From Dioscorea cayenensis subsp. rotundata (Eukaryota; Streptophyta; Magnoliopsida; Dioscoreales; Dioscoreaceae), in the NCBI RefSeq assembly GCF_009730915.1, contig NC_052489.1:28761916-28825915 (forward strand): a stretch of 64,000 nucleotides of DNA. Direction: 5' to 3'. The notes under the pieces were generated by a model. The model was not told the DNA's origin. It searched no databases and saw nothing but the letters and a program-made list of their open reading frames with translations. The position numbers and the translations under genes were made by a program. Of this stretch, positions 1 to 11,765 are shown in pieces (within the stretch, counting starts at the first letter, position 1; each line of letters starts with the position of its first letter).

Positions 1-102
1 TTCAGTTTCCTTGTTAGCTTATATTACATTTCCAAAGCATTGATACTGCATCTGCTGGGTAGTTGTTTGCTTTCTGACTGTTATCCTTTTGATTGCTGAA
101 AG

Positions 103-196
103 GTGAATGGACAGAGAATGGGCAAGAAGTGAAGTCCATAAAGCTTGTGGGTGAAATCTTGAAGATTAAAGGTTTACATCAGTTACCTGTGCCAAG
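103..196 (+). other. possible internal exon of an upstream gene
   Basis: A short open stretch starts after an AG acceptor at 101-102 and is followed by a GT at 197. It encodes a hydrophilic peptide beginning GEWTENGQEVKSI. The reading frame soon ends in AT-rich sequence. The composition looks coding compared with its surroundings, but I do not recognise the protein and no second exon follows in the window. It could be the last exon of a gene to the left, or chance. Confidence 0.25.
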
Positions 197-302
197 GTTG
201 ATCATGTATTTTGTTCTAGTACTCAGGTTAAGTATATGCTACATTTCTTTCAAAAGTTCTGCACCAACTATTAATTATAGGATGTACAATGTCCAATCCT
301 AG

Positions 303-2650
303 TGTTTATGTGGAGATCTTTTTGTTTGTCTGGGTGGTGATGGCAGTTATTGTGACTGTTGATTTTGTTCAGACCAAGTCATTTGCTTCTGTTGGAGTGA
401 CTCTGTTTTGCTTCTGTTGTCCAATTTTCCAATTGAATTGGCTACTAGGATCTTCTTATAAAGTATGAATGATGGTTCTTCAGACTGATCAGCATTGCTG
501 TCATGCTTGCATGATTACTCTTAATGTTTTCTCTGATTTCGTTTTATGTAGCAACCAGGATCTATGCTTCCTTATAATAGATTTAACTTATCTGAATTTC
601 TGGATCCTATTCTGAACTTGTTTTCATATTTGATTATGTATATTGCATCATCTCCATTAAGATAAGATAATGTTTTGAGTCTTTGCACTTATTTCTTCTT
701 CCTTCCAGTGAGAGTTATGGATATAGTTTGGATTTGTTTCATTAGGTTAGTAACCTAAATATCTTATCCTTTCTCTTTTTTTTTTTCTAGTGAGAGTTAT
801 GGATATACTTAGAATTTGTTTCATCAGGTTAGTAACCTAAAAAATCTTATCCTTCTTCTTGAGAGTTGGATCCCACCCACTAGCACTAACATTATCAGGT
901 TAGACAAAAATTTGTAAAGCCTTAACCCATGCATGCCTAAATTTGGTTTTGAAGACAAGGTAGTCATGCTATCTGTTTGACCTAATTGGGTATTATTATG
1001 AATGGATCAAATGATCTCAAGCCAGTTAATGAGTATTAAATAAATAAATAAAAATTTAAGCATTTGTATGCACATATATATATATTGTGTTATACTTGTC
1101 TGAGTGCAAGGGGACATACTGAATTGTGGACAGAATGTTGAGATTATAGGGATTTTTTATAAAATTTCAAAAAGATTCAAATTGAGTTTTCTGTGGCATT
1201 TTTCTCTTTTTACTTTTCCTTCTGTTGAACTGTGTGTGCTTATATATATATATATATATATATTGTTGAATGTAAAATGAATTATTCCAGGGACCCAACC
1301 AACATTGCAAAGCTATTCAATTTAAAATATATTAGCAAATAAATAAACAGGCCCTGTTTTTTTCTCAAATGAGATGGACAATAAGCACTGCAACACTTCA
1401 TTTTGTGCATTCCCATGAAACATTACGAAGATGTAGCCATGCAAATATGAATTCTAAAAAATACAAATTAAATTTATAAATATTTATTTTATTCTTCAAA
1501 AACGACACTTCAAATTCGACAAATAACAAGAAAAGTTAGATAATTACAAACAAAAAAAGCAAACAAAGTAAACAAAAAAATAATAACCAATCTCCACAAC
1601 GGTCTTCTGAATATCATGAGTTTTTATGCAGAAAAATAGTGCAAAATGGTGGTGATAAATCAGTACTAAATAACCAGTTAATTATAGTCAGGTTTGGTCC
1701 AACAAACTTTGCAAGTTGAACAACATTAACCATGCCATTCTTGAGCCAATTAAAATAAGGATTATTATTATTATTCAAACCTTATTAAATCAAAATACAA
1801 GTATTATTTTGCACTATCAAAGTACAAAAACTTCAAATAATTTTAAGCTCAATCTCATCTACAAGACCCCATTAATCTTGTCAATAAAAAGGCCTACAAA
1901 TCATTAAAAGGTCCATCACTAACGTTTGACAAACGTTTCTCCTTTCACACATCCAACGGTATGATCAATCTCACTTAACCGTTTGCACTTCTCCAAACAT
2001 TTATACCACCATTAAAATCCAATATATATCTATATACACACACACATGCACAACTGCGTTCATCGTAAGTTCACCAATCTCAAAGCACTGGAGAAAATTC
2101 ATGAGGATAAGAAAAACCAAATTCCACGAATAAATTACCAAACAACTTATCATTTCGAAGAAGATAAAAGAAATCTCAAAATTACAAATATAAAAAATAA
2201 AATAAACAATTAATAAATTATCAAATAACATAAAAATTCTAACGCCCACCATCTTCCGCCTCAATTAAGGTCCCAAAAATTATTTAAAAAATAAATAACT
2301 ACATAAATAAAAAGAAAAAAAAAAAAGATAAAATTTTCAAGAATTCAACAGCGCCGAGAAAAAAAACCCTCCTCGTTGTTGCGCCGCGCCTCCTCCGACT
2401 TGGCCGTTTCCTTCTCTCCAAGAAAAACAAGAAGAGAAGAAGAAGAGGAAGAAGAGAAGAAGAAGAAGAAGAAGGAGTTCAATTCCCAATTTCTCACAAA
2501 CATCATCAATTGAGAACCCTAAAAACGAAGCCATAACCGCAAACAACCCACTCTCTATTCTGTTTTTTTCTCTTTTTTTCTCTCTCTATATTTTGATACT
2601 TTGTTGTTATTATCGTTATCATCTTTGGGTCTTTTGGGTCTCGCTTTCAA
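303..2650. other. AT-rich non-coding stretch left of gene A
   Basis: No supported gene. It holds a diverged 64-bp tandem repeat (707-853), a (TA)n tract near 1240-1263, and purine-rich (GAA)n-like sequence at about 2425-2475. The latter leads into the 5' untranslated region of gene A, whose transcription start probably lies in roughly 2350-2650. Confidence 0.6.
707..853. repeat. two-copy tandem repeat of about 64 bp
   Basis: Copies at 707-770 and 789-853 share GTGAGAGTTATGGATATA, then TTGTTTCAT, AGGTTAGTAACCTAA and ATCTTATCCT, with a few substitutions. A pyrimidine run ending in CTAG separates them. It looks like a local duplication of intron-like or untranslated sequence. Confidence 0.8.
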
Positions 2651-2687
2651 GGAGGAAAACGTGGAAAACTCCTCCCAAATCCTCGTC

Positions 2688-2905
2688 TAGGGTTTGCAAT
2701 CCCTCATACTTTGAGGAATGGGTTCTTGGTCGCGGCTTTGAGTTTGGTTAGGTTATGGTTGGAATCCCTAATTTCTTTTGGATATTTGTTTTTTTGGGGG
2801 ATTTTGTTGGTGTGGTTACGGATCGATTGATGGTTAGGGTTCTTGGATGGATTGATGGTTAGGGTTCTTGGATGATGGGTGGGGAATTGAAGCGCTAGGG
2901 TTAGG
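2688..2905 (+). promoter_or_regulatory. telo-box-like cluster in the gene A leader
   Basis: TAGGGTTT-like motifs (reverse complement of the plant telo-box AAACCCTA) occur at 2688, about 2835, about 2860 and 2896. The two central ones lie in an exact 25-bp tandem repeat (2825-2849 and 2850-2874). Telo-boxes are common near transcription starts of plant growth and translation genes. That they act here is inference. Confidence 0.45.
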
Positions 2906-3196
2906 TTTTGCTTGTTTTTTGCTGTTGGATTTGTGTTGGTGTTTTGGTCTGGTGGATTTTGGGGAGATTGACCGGTGGCATTTTCAATCTTGAGTGGAAT
3001 CGGTGGGAGGGGGCGTGGATTCCGGCGGTTGCGCCGGAGGCTGAGAGCCGGGTGCGGGGTTTCTGGCTCCGGGGAACCCGAGGTTTGGGGGTTCTTGGTT
3101 TTCGTTGCTGAGGCGTTGTGGAGGAAGAGATTGGGTTGGAGGACTCAGGCGTGGAGAGAGGGATTTGGTATATGAGGATAATGGTCTGCGCCTGTG

Positions 3197-5429
3197 ATGG
3201 AGAAAGGCGCTGGCACGATTGACGAGCCGAAGTTCATCCCAGGGTGGTTGAAACCAGGCAACGGTGCTCCGGCCGGCGGCGCCGGTTCCAACCATCATAT
3301 TGCCACGTCCTCTCTTCATTTGGGTAATTATTTGCATTCTTGTTCATTTATGTGATGCTGTTTTTGTTTGTGATTTGCTGGATTTGCTTAGGTTGAGAGA
3401 ATGCTAGGTTTTATCTTGTAAGGACGCGTTGTGTTTTTCGTTTTAGGATTTGATTGATTTAGTTCAGATGAGCAATTCTAGGGTTCCGATTTCATTTATT
3501 TAATTTACTTAAAATTTTATTATATGTTTTTGGTTTGGTTTAGATGAGCATGGTGGTGGGAGGTCCTCAAGGAACAGGTTTTTGGCGGTGAGTGCTTGCG
3601 ATCATGATGCTCCCCGGACATCATCTAGGAGCTCATCCTCCTTCAGACGTAGCACAAGCAGCAATGGTTCTAGTTCTACGAATCATGATAGGGATAATAT
3701 TTCACAGATGTATAGTAGTTTTAGTAGGAACCCTCGTGACAGGGACCGGGACAAGGTTCCTGATCGGCGAGACAGAGACCGTGAAAGGCTTTTTCAGTTA
3801 GATAGTTTTGATTCTGGTAGGAATGGGAAGGATGCACTTAGGAGGTCACAGTCCATGGTGACAGGGAAACGGGGTGAGTCATGGCCAAGAAGGCCAGGTA
3901 ATGATTTGGTGAATGGAGTTATTTCTGGGGGTAGTGGGATTGGTACCATAAGCAAGGCCTCTTTTGAACAAGACTTTCCAACTCTTGGGGCTGAAGAAAG
4001 GCAAGGGCCTCCTGAGATAGGTAGAGTAGCTTCTCCTGGTCTTAGCAGTGCTATTCAGAGCTTACCTTTCAGTGCTCCAACAACAATTCGAGGTGATGGT
4101 TGGACCTCAGTCTTGGCAGAAGTACCTGTTGTGGTTGGAGGTAATGGACCATCAATCCAATCTTCTCAACAAACTGCAACAGTGGCACCAGCATCTACAA
4201 GTCTGAGCACTACAACAGGCCTGAACATGGCTGAGACGTTGGCCCAGACCCCATCACGTGTTCGTTCTGATCCACAGGTGACCTATTTCGATTTTTTTTT
4301 GCCTTTTGCCTAGACTATTTATGTTTTTATTGTAAATGTTTGGTTTTGTGGTTGCAGTCATCTGTAGATACCCAAAAGATTGATGAATTGACTCGTAGGC
4401 AGTGTTTCAAGCTTATACCTGTGACACCAGCAATGTCTAAAAGCTCGGTAGGTTTTCACAATATATTTTGATTTAGTTCCTTTCTGGTTGTAATGTTGTT
4501 TGTAGATATTTACATGTATTTTTCTGCAACCATCGTATGCTGTCTTTTGTGAACATCCATAATGTGACACTCATCATCCATGACTGTCCTAGGGTTTTTT
4601 CAATAACAATATTTTCAAAAGAAATTAGATGTGCTCGTGCATTGGATCACATTTCTTGCATTCCTCAAAATGTTCTCTATGTTGAAGAACTGGATGACTA
4701 TAATCATTCCACTCTAGCATATTCCATGTTTTTTTTGAATAATGAACTGTTGTTGTGACCAAAAGCGGCTACTTTTTGAAGGTTCAAAGATAAATCTAGA
4801 TGCATCCAAATTGATGAAAGGGGCGGGCACATATATGCCCGAAACAACAAGCTATATAAGCCAAAGAGATGGTTGTTTTCTTATTGCATTTATACTAGTC
4901 TGGACGAGATCAAATTCGTTTTTTTCTACTTTAAATTTGATCTTAGGTTGTCCTTTGTCCATTCTACAGAGAAAGGTAAAACGCTTGCTGCTTGATATGG
5001 AGCTTTGTTTTTTTATCATGATCTATCAGAGTAGCTCGTTATGCAATGGTTGTCTGTGTCGCAAATTTTGCTTTGTTTGCCAATTATGGTTCAGGTCATT
5101 CATCTGGGATATTCTCAATAGCCATGCTGTTGATGATCTGTTCATTAATGAGGCTTGTTTCAATAATATGGTGTTAAGTACTATTGGAGAAATAGTCTGC
5201 TGATTTAGCGGTATTGAGCACTGTTTAATGAGGAAATGAAGAGAATATAGTTATAAAATCTTATCAGCTGACAAAAAAGTTGTCAATTGGAGGATGTTCC
5301 TTATATGGTACTTAGTATCAATATCATATTATTGCCCTTGAATATCTTGGAATTATGAGGAGTCTTGTTACAAAGAATCTGTTCTTCTCAATTGTTGCAT
5401 TTTTTTTGAAAAATCAAGTTTTATGATTA

Positions 5430-5470
<41 letters not shown>

Positions 5471-8400
5471 TTTATTTAACAATCAGTTGGCTGGGCTTCT
5501 TGGAGATTATGACAAATTCTACATTTTATTAAATGCCTTGAAATTTTCTTTTTTTTTTTTCATCTCTTAAGAAATAAATCAATCTTTTTGGGCACATTAG
5601 AGAAACATCGATGTCCTTTGATTTCAACTAGATTTCATTTGAGTTTTCTCAAAAAAGAAAACTTCAGGAGAGTAATGCAAGAGAATAAAAACATGAATTT
5701 AGGAGGCCTAGGTTCTGGGCCGAGCTCTGCATTTGCTTATAGTGGAGAATTGAAGAAATTGGTTTTTTATTTATTAACTTGTGAAAAATGTTGTCATTGT
5801 GGGATTTGTATATGTACAGTTGATTTACTTACACCTAGAAATTGTGTAACTGAAATTGATCATCACTGATTTAATCAAGAATTTTATTGTGTTGTGTACA
5901 CATCTGATAATAGATTGGGCTTTTGAAGGATTGCCTTATGCAGATTTTGGGAAGGAGGACATTGGGCTTTTAGATGTGGAATAGCTAATAATGATTGTCA
6001 ATTGTGAAGGAGTCTTCCCATATTTTGTTGATCTTACTATTGCCTAGTGTTGTTTTGTTGGAAAATATGTGCTGATTGATGTTAACAAATTTGTCTGGAA
6101 ATTCATATGATAGATTTTGCCAACATTCTACTGGAATGGTGCTCTTCATATCAATCAAAATGATGGTCTATAATCTGTTTTGAACTCATATTCATCTGGA
6201 ATTCTCAATTCTATTTCAGCTTTCTTCCTCAGGACGTTAATGGCTCATTGCCATTTGAGGTGTGAATCCTGATAATATGTTGATTACTTCAGATTTTCCT
6301 AAGCAGTGTCGAGTACCCATCCTTTATATGGTCAATTTGTTATGCCTTCATGGCTTTCTGGTTTCTCTTCTTTGACTTCTGATGCAACTTACAATGATGT
6401 GGAATGCACTACTAGGATTACAAAACTTAACCTATTCTAAAAAAAATTGAGATGGCTATAAAACTACATCCCTTGTTGAAGGCTGTTACAACAACTTTTA
6501 CCCTCTTTGGTTTCCCTGCTACTTGGTGAATATATTTAGCCATGGGTAACCTTTTTGCTTTTTTCTATATTCTCTATGTAATTACTCGATACCTGACAAG
6601 CGTATGCATACCCTTTTTTTGACATTACCATTTGCTGGAAAAATTGCTTCTTTGTCTTTGAGGCATTGCTCGCCTCTGTTTTCAATGTTGTTTTTCTATC
6701 TCATGCTTACATCAGCTATCTCAGTTCTGCTGTATATCACTTTAACATAGCTACGAGATTCTGCCTGTAGGATCAAATGTTTTAAGAAATATTAAATTGT
6801 TTTTTTTTTCTTTCTGTCATTGTTGAAAATCACTATATTTATGAAGACATCTCATGTTTATTATAGGTAGAGGAAATGGGTGATTTATTTTAAGTTGTAT
6901 TCATTGGACATGTCTTTGTGGCTTTGTTTAAATCCCTACAATAATATTGAGGCACTTTTGTAGCTGAGTGATATCGGGATGAAAAGCTCCAATAAATTTC
7001 CTTTTTTTTTTTCAATAAGGCTAGAATGTTTGGCTGACCTTTGTCAAGATCTAAGAGGGATTTTTGGATGAAGATAAATGTATAAATACTAGTTATTTGG
7101 CAATCATGTCTCTATTTGGATTGTCACAGGCAGGGACACATTAGCAAAAATATTCAATTTGTTGGACGGTAAGATTGAACTTAATAGACAAATTGATTAT
7201 ATGAAGGTAGTTTACAAATGTAAATACTAATACCTGTTTTTGGACATGTTAGATAGGCTGTGAATAAATTTATGGCTAATGTAATTGAAGAAACCATTTA
7301 GAATTGTGTCTTGGACATGTGAGAAGGTTGAGGTTGTCATTTAGTTTGAAAATTTAAGAAGAAACTGTGAACTATACTACATTGGTTTCTTATATGCATT
7401 TAAGTAAAAAAGAGGGTAGTAAGCTAATGAAAGACTGATCTTCTGAGGTGGCTTTGTATTTATAGTTTGTGTTGGGTTGATGCTGAAATCATAGTATAAT
7501 TATTCAGTTTGATCTGTCAATGGGCTATTCCAGATTAGTGTGAGAACTCATCTTGGCTTCATCATTTGTTAATGTGTGCATATACATTTGGTGTCATTTC
7601 TGCTTATGCTGCTCATTAATTAATAGATTCTTGCATTAACTCCTGAACTAACCTCATTCGAAGCTCATATTTTGAAGCTATAGTTTTCAGTATTTTCATA
7701 TTCTGCTTTTATCTTTCAATTTCTTTGGAGGTTTGTTTTCCTGTGTTCTTTGCCATTCTATTGATTCTATGCTATTTTATATTGTCCATTTTGTTGCACT
7801 TTAGGTATGTATTCATTTTTTAAGTTTGTCAAATGATACTGTCAATTTCTTATTTTAATGTGTGTTCTTTTATGAAGTTTGGAAATTTTTGTACTCATAT
7901 TTTTTAAATTTTTTTTTTCAATTCTAGACATGAAACTTTTTTCTTGTCAAACTTGTTCTCTACTGGCATAGACAAGTAGTGGTAACTTAAATAGCCAGAC
8001 TACTCACATGGAAGAAGTATTGAAAATAGTGATTGTTACTTCTGGTGATATACTCTCCAAAGTACTAGTTATTTTGGTTGCCCCTTCATCTCGTGTCTAA
8101 AACTACCCTGTTTTATTGAGTGATCAGTTCTCATCTCACAATGCCTTCTTTGCTATCCTTCAAGTGAGGTTGAAGATACCCTTATTCTCCTTGTTTCCTA
8201 TTTTTTATTTTATTTTATTTTTTTTAATAGAAGGTTAACATGAGACTTTGTTATTCAGGTTGTCATATATGCATATGATATTATTGAGTGCCAACACATT
8301 TTCTTTTAGCTGCAAATATGGTGGCAGAGTACAGTCATTTCTAGTAGTCATGTTTCTTTGCTTGTTTTATTTGCTTGCAGGCAAGAACATTAACCCATGG

Positions 8401-10330
8401 AAATGAAATCAATTGCATATATTGATATTCATTTCATGTAATTCCTGATGTGCATACATTGTATTTTGTTATTGTGACAGTCCACGCTTATGAGTACTAT
8501 ATATGTTGTCTATTACATTAAACATGTAAATGAATGAAAATTCGTGTTTCTGAATATTTTGCTGAATGATTAACCTGACAAATGGTTGATCTTCAGTAAG
8601 TTTCATCTTTGCATACTTGTGGGAAAACCCATCATGATTTGTTGCAGAGATTTTAAGACTGGCTCTGAAGTAACATTTGGGCTTATGGTCTTTATATTGG
8701 GGAAGAGCTATATTCAAAGTTTTGATTTTTTCCATGCCCAGTGGCATTTTCTATAATTTCTGGATTTAGATAAGTCGTCACATATGAATTGATATTTTTA
8801 GAACTTAATGCTGAACATTGTTGAGTAATTTAGTTAAATTCTTAAAGAATTTATTCATTGATTGCTCAGATTTTGTGGGTCACCAGTTCGTTCCCTCGTA
8901 TTGGATTAAATGTTTCTTTTTTTATTATTTTATTATTTATTATTTTTATTTTTAACTTGCAAATGTCATGCCTTGGATGGTATAGGGTTACTTGGTTATG
9001 AGTTGACTTTATTTGTATGTAATCCCTACTTCTGCCACTGATGTTGTCTTTTGCCTCTTAGGTTCTCAATTCTTCTGATAAATCAAAAGTTAAAGGAGCA
9101 AGAGGAGTTGATCTTGTTGCCCCCTCCAAAGCCACGCCACAGGCACCTTATCAACTTTCTAATCATATGCTCCGTGTACCTTCTAGATTGGATATTCCAA
9201 AGGCATCTCAGGCTGGGAATTTTCAGGTTCTTAATCGTGAGAGAAATGGCAGTGCTTCTGCTGGCAAAGATGGCTCAAATTCTGTGAGTGTCAGTCGTGT
9301 GGTTAACCCACATATTGTTGTTGCATCGACTGCCGCACCTCCCCTGAAGAACTCTACTGATCCCAAGGGGCGTGTGCTGTCCCCTGTTCACAATTCCTTT
9401 GGTGAGAAAAGACCCACTTTGCAAACTCAGAATCGGAATGATTTCTTCAATTCTATCCGAAAGAAAACATCCATGGCTGCTCCCCAGCCAATCTCAACTA
9501 GCTCTGAGAAGGCAAGCAATCAGACCACTGATGCCGTTTCTGTTACTGAGGAAATGGCCAATTCTCCAAATTCTGGTTTAGAATGTATCAAGGAAAGTAA
9601 GAATTGTTTGTCTGGATGTTCTGGTCCCTGTGAAGATGCTGAGAGTTCTAGTTTTGACAATGGAGCCAGCACCGAGAGGTCAGATGACCAGATCATTGGA
9701 ATTGTTTCTGTTGGTCAGGAGATGACCTGTTCTCCAAGTTCTGCTGGTGCGGGATGTGTGAAGGAGAATGGCAACTGTGGGAGCGGATGCTCTAGTGTCT
9801 GTGGAGATGCCGAGAGTTCTAGTGCCGACAATGGTGCCAACACTGAGAAACTTGGTGATCAGATGACTGAGTCCGTTTCTGTTGGTCAAGAAATGGTCAG
9901 CTCTCTAACTTCTGGTTTAGGTTGTGTGAAGGAGAATGGAAATTGCGCTATTGGATGTTCCCGTGATCTGTCTGAGAGCTGTACTTCTGACAATGGAGAG
10001 GATTCATTCTCAGACCCTGTTGATCCGGAAGAAAAAGCCTTCTTGGAATCACTAGGATGGAATTCTGAAGATGCAGCAGATGAGTATCTGACACCGCAAG
10101 AAATTACTGAGTTTATGGCAGAGGTAACTAACTATTCTGAATTTTATTTCTATCATCTTTTTTTCCCCGGGCTGCAAATAGTTCTCAGCCCCATTCTTGA
10201 TCATGGTGGTGCTTTTTTGTTTTTGCAGCATGGGACACAAATTCGTCAATCTGAAAGGTTGTCTCAACTTCGACAAAGAGTTGCTAATGATCTTGGATTA
10301 CACTCATTCAACTCAGAAAATGAAGTCTGA
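3197..10330 (+). CDS. vasculin-like Ser/Arg-rich protein (gene A), 5 coding exons
   Basis: Coding exons are 3197-3323, 3544-4277, 4358-4447, 9062-10123 and 10229-10330. All junctions are GT-AG and phases agree, giving 704 aa. The ATG at 3197 starts MEKGAGTIDEPKFIPGWLK. Residues of about 45-110 are rich in Ser, Arg and Asp (DRDRDKVPDRRDRDRER). A short SFEQDFPTLGAEE motif sits near residue 155. The C-terminus has FLESLGWN...LTPQEITEFMAE followed by a basic helix. The DFPTLG motif and the (L)GW...L(T)xxE(I/L)xEF end resemble the vasculin/GPBP1 family of nuclear GC-rich-promoter-binding proteins. That match is from memory and moderate; 'plant protein of unknown function' is the alternative. Intron 3 is 4.6 kb, far longer than the others. 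Exon 4 contains a three-fold tandem repeat of about 56 residues. Confidence 0.8.
9536..10010 (+). repeat. three-fold coding repeat (168-171 bp units) in gene A
   Basis: Units start at 9536, 9704 and 9875, each opening VSV(T/G)(E/Q)EM. They continue with a conserved pattern: a Gly-rich step, C(I/V)KE(S/N)xNC, a GCS motif, (D/E)xAESSS and DNGA. The third unit is shorter and ends at SDNGED. The unit is Cys-, Ser- and acid-rich with no recognisable domain. Unit lengths are multiples of three, so copy-number change keeps the frame. Confidence 0.85.
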
Positions 10331-11655
10331 TTTTGCTGAAACATCTGCCCTTTTGGCTTTGATTCTCTAGTTTTTTGTGGCCAAAGGATTTTTCCATTGA
10401 CATGTGGAGGGTTTGAGATGCGGAGACTGAGTGACAACAGAACGTCTGCAATGTTAAAAATGAGTTGAGGGAGTTGTTTTTTACCCCTCTTGCTTCCTAA
10501 ATATATGAAAAAACGAAAAAAATAAGCTGTTCTTCGGTCCTCGGGTGCATGTCGGAGTGATGTCCTGCCAGACTTAGCTTTTTTTTTGTTCCCTTTTTTC
10601 CCTTTTTTATAGATTTTTTTTTTTCTTTTTGCTGGGAAGGTGGATAGGGTGCCGTATTCAGTTCCAAAGAAATTTGCACAGTTGAAAAATCCAGGTTTTC
10701 ATTTTGTTAATATCCTTCACTGTTTGTCTGTCCTCCTTGATGATATCTTGATGCTAATTTATTTGCAAAATTAGTCTTGTTTGTTTAAAGGGGAAAAAAA
10801 AATTTGGAAAAAGAACTACTTTGCGTTATTGAAATTCCAGCAACTTACGTTAACGAAGTGTGTTGGCAGATCATGCTGAATGGCCCAGCAATTATTATCG
10901 CTTGATTATCCGGTGTTGACAGTTATCAAACATACAAACGTAAACCGGATGAAGGACCTTTATCAATTAATTAAAGATTTGTTTGATATTATTGAAAAAA
11001 AAAATGAAGCAATGGTTTTATAATTTCCCATAAAGTTTATTTTTTTATTTTTCAGTAGTTGGTTTTAAACGAAACGTGCGGGCTGGGCCAATTAGTTTAC
11101 TTTACAGATCATGGGCCAGACCAGTGAGATTACAAAAGGAGTGTGGACCTTCAATATGAGTGAGACTAGTGCAACCATAGCCGAATTATCTGACACATAT
11201 CCCGAGACATACGTGCGTCGGATTACTCACACTTGCACGAACTTCGCATGAGCAACCGCCCTCTCGATTTTCTTATGATGAATATACCCACAAGTCAAAC
11301 TAAACCAGACAACACACTTTGCGTCCCAATCCCTTAAGAAAATAAAAAACAAAAAAAAAACATCTCCCTTTGGATCTTGATCAAACGGTTAAGATTGAGC
11401 CACAACAAAAAAAAATCCGACAAAAAATCCAAGAATTAGATAATTTCCATCAATATGCCGACAAAGCATGATTCAAGCAGCGTTTTGGAGAGAAAAATAA
11501 AACAAAATATATTTTATCGAAAAAAAAAGAACAAAATAAATAAATAAATAAAAACTAATAAACAAGTGCATAGAGAGAAAGAAGGAAGAAAAAGAGAAGC
11601 AGAAGTGAAGGCGGAAAAAGTGGGGGACGCTTTTCTTTGAGATTCTCAGAGGATC
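10331..11655. other. intergenic region between genes A and B
   Basis: It contains the gene A 3' untranslated region (to roughly 10.7-10.8 kb, with T-rich runs) and then the upstream region of gene B, with purine-rich sequence at 11570-11620. No open reading frame, RNA gene or repeat family is recognised. Confidence 0.6.
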
Positions 11656-11668
11656 TCTATTTATAATA
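11656..11668 (+). promoter_or_regulatory. candidate TATA box of gene B
   Basis: CTATTTATAATA lies about 100 bases upstream of the chosen ATG of gene B, in an otherwise G+C-richer stretch. The spacing fits a transcription start near 11690 and a leader of 70-80 bases. Confidence 0.5.
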
Positions 11669-11765
11669 CCATAACGCCGGAGAAAACACGGTTTTCGTTC
11701 TTCTTCTTTTTTTAATCTTTTTCTTGAAAATAGGATTGGTTTTGGCGGGAAGAGTGTGGGTGGAG

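Noticed and set aside
2984..3337. 117-aa open frame on the - strand
   Set aside because: It overlaps the leader and first coding exon of gene A in antisense. The G+C-rich composition keeps it open and no family is recognised.
5429..5474. (TTA)n and other regular tracts (45202, 57585, 58139) as possible CRISPR-like arrays
   Set aside because: Trinucleotide microsatellites in a plant nuclear genome, without spacers.
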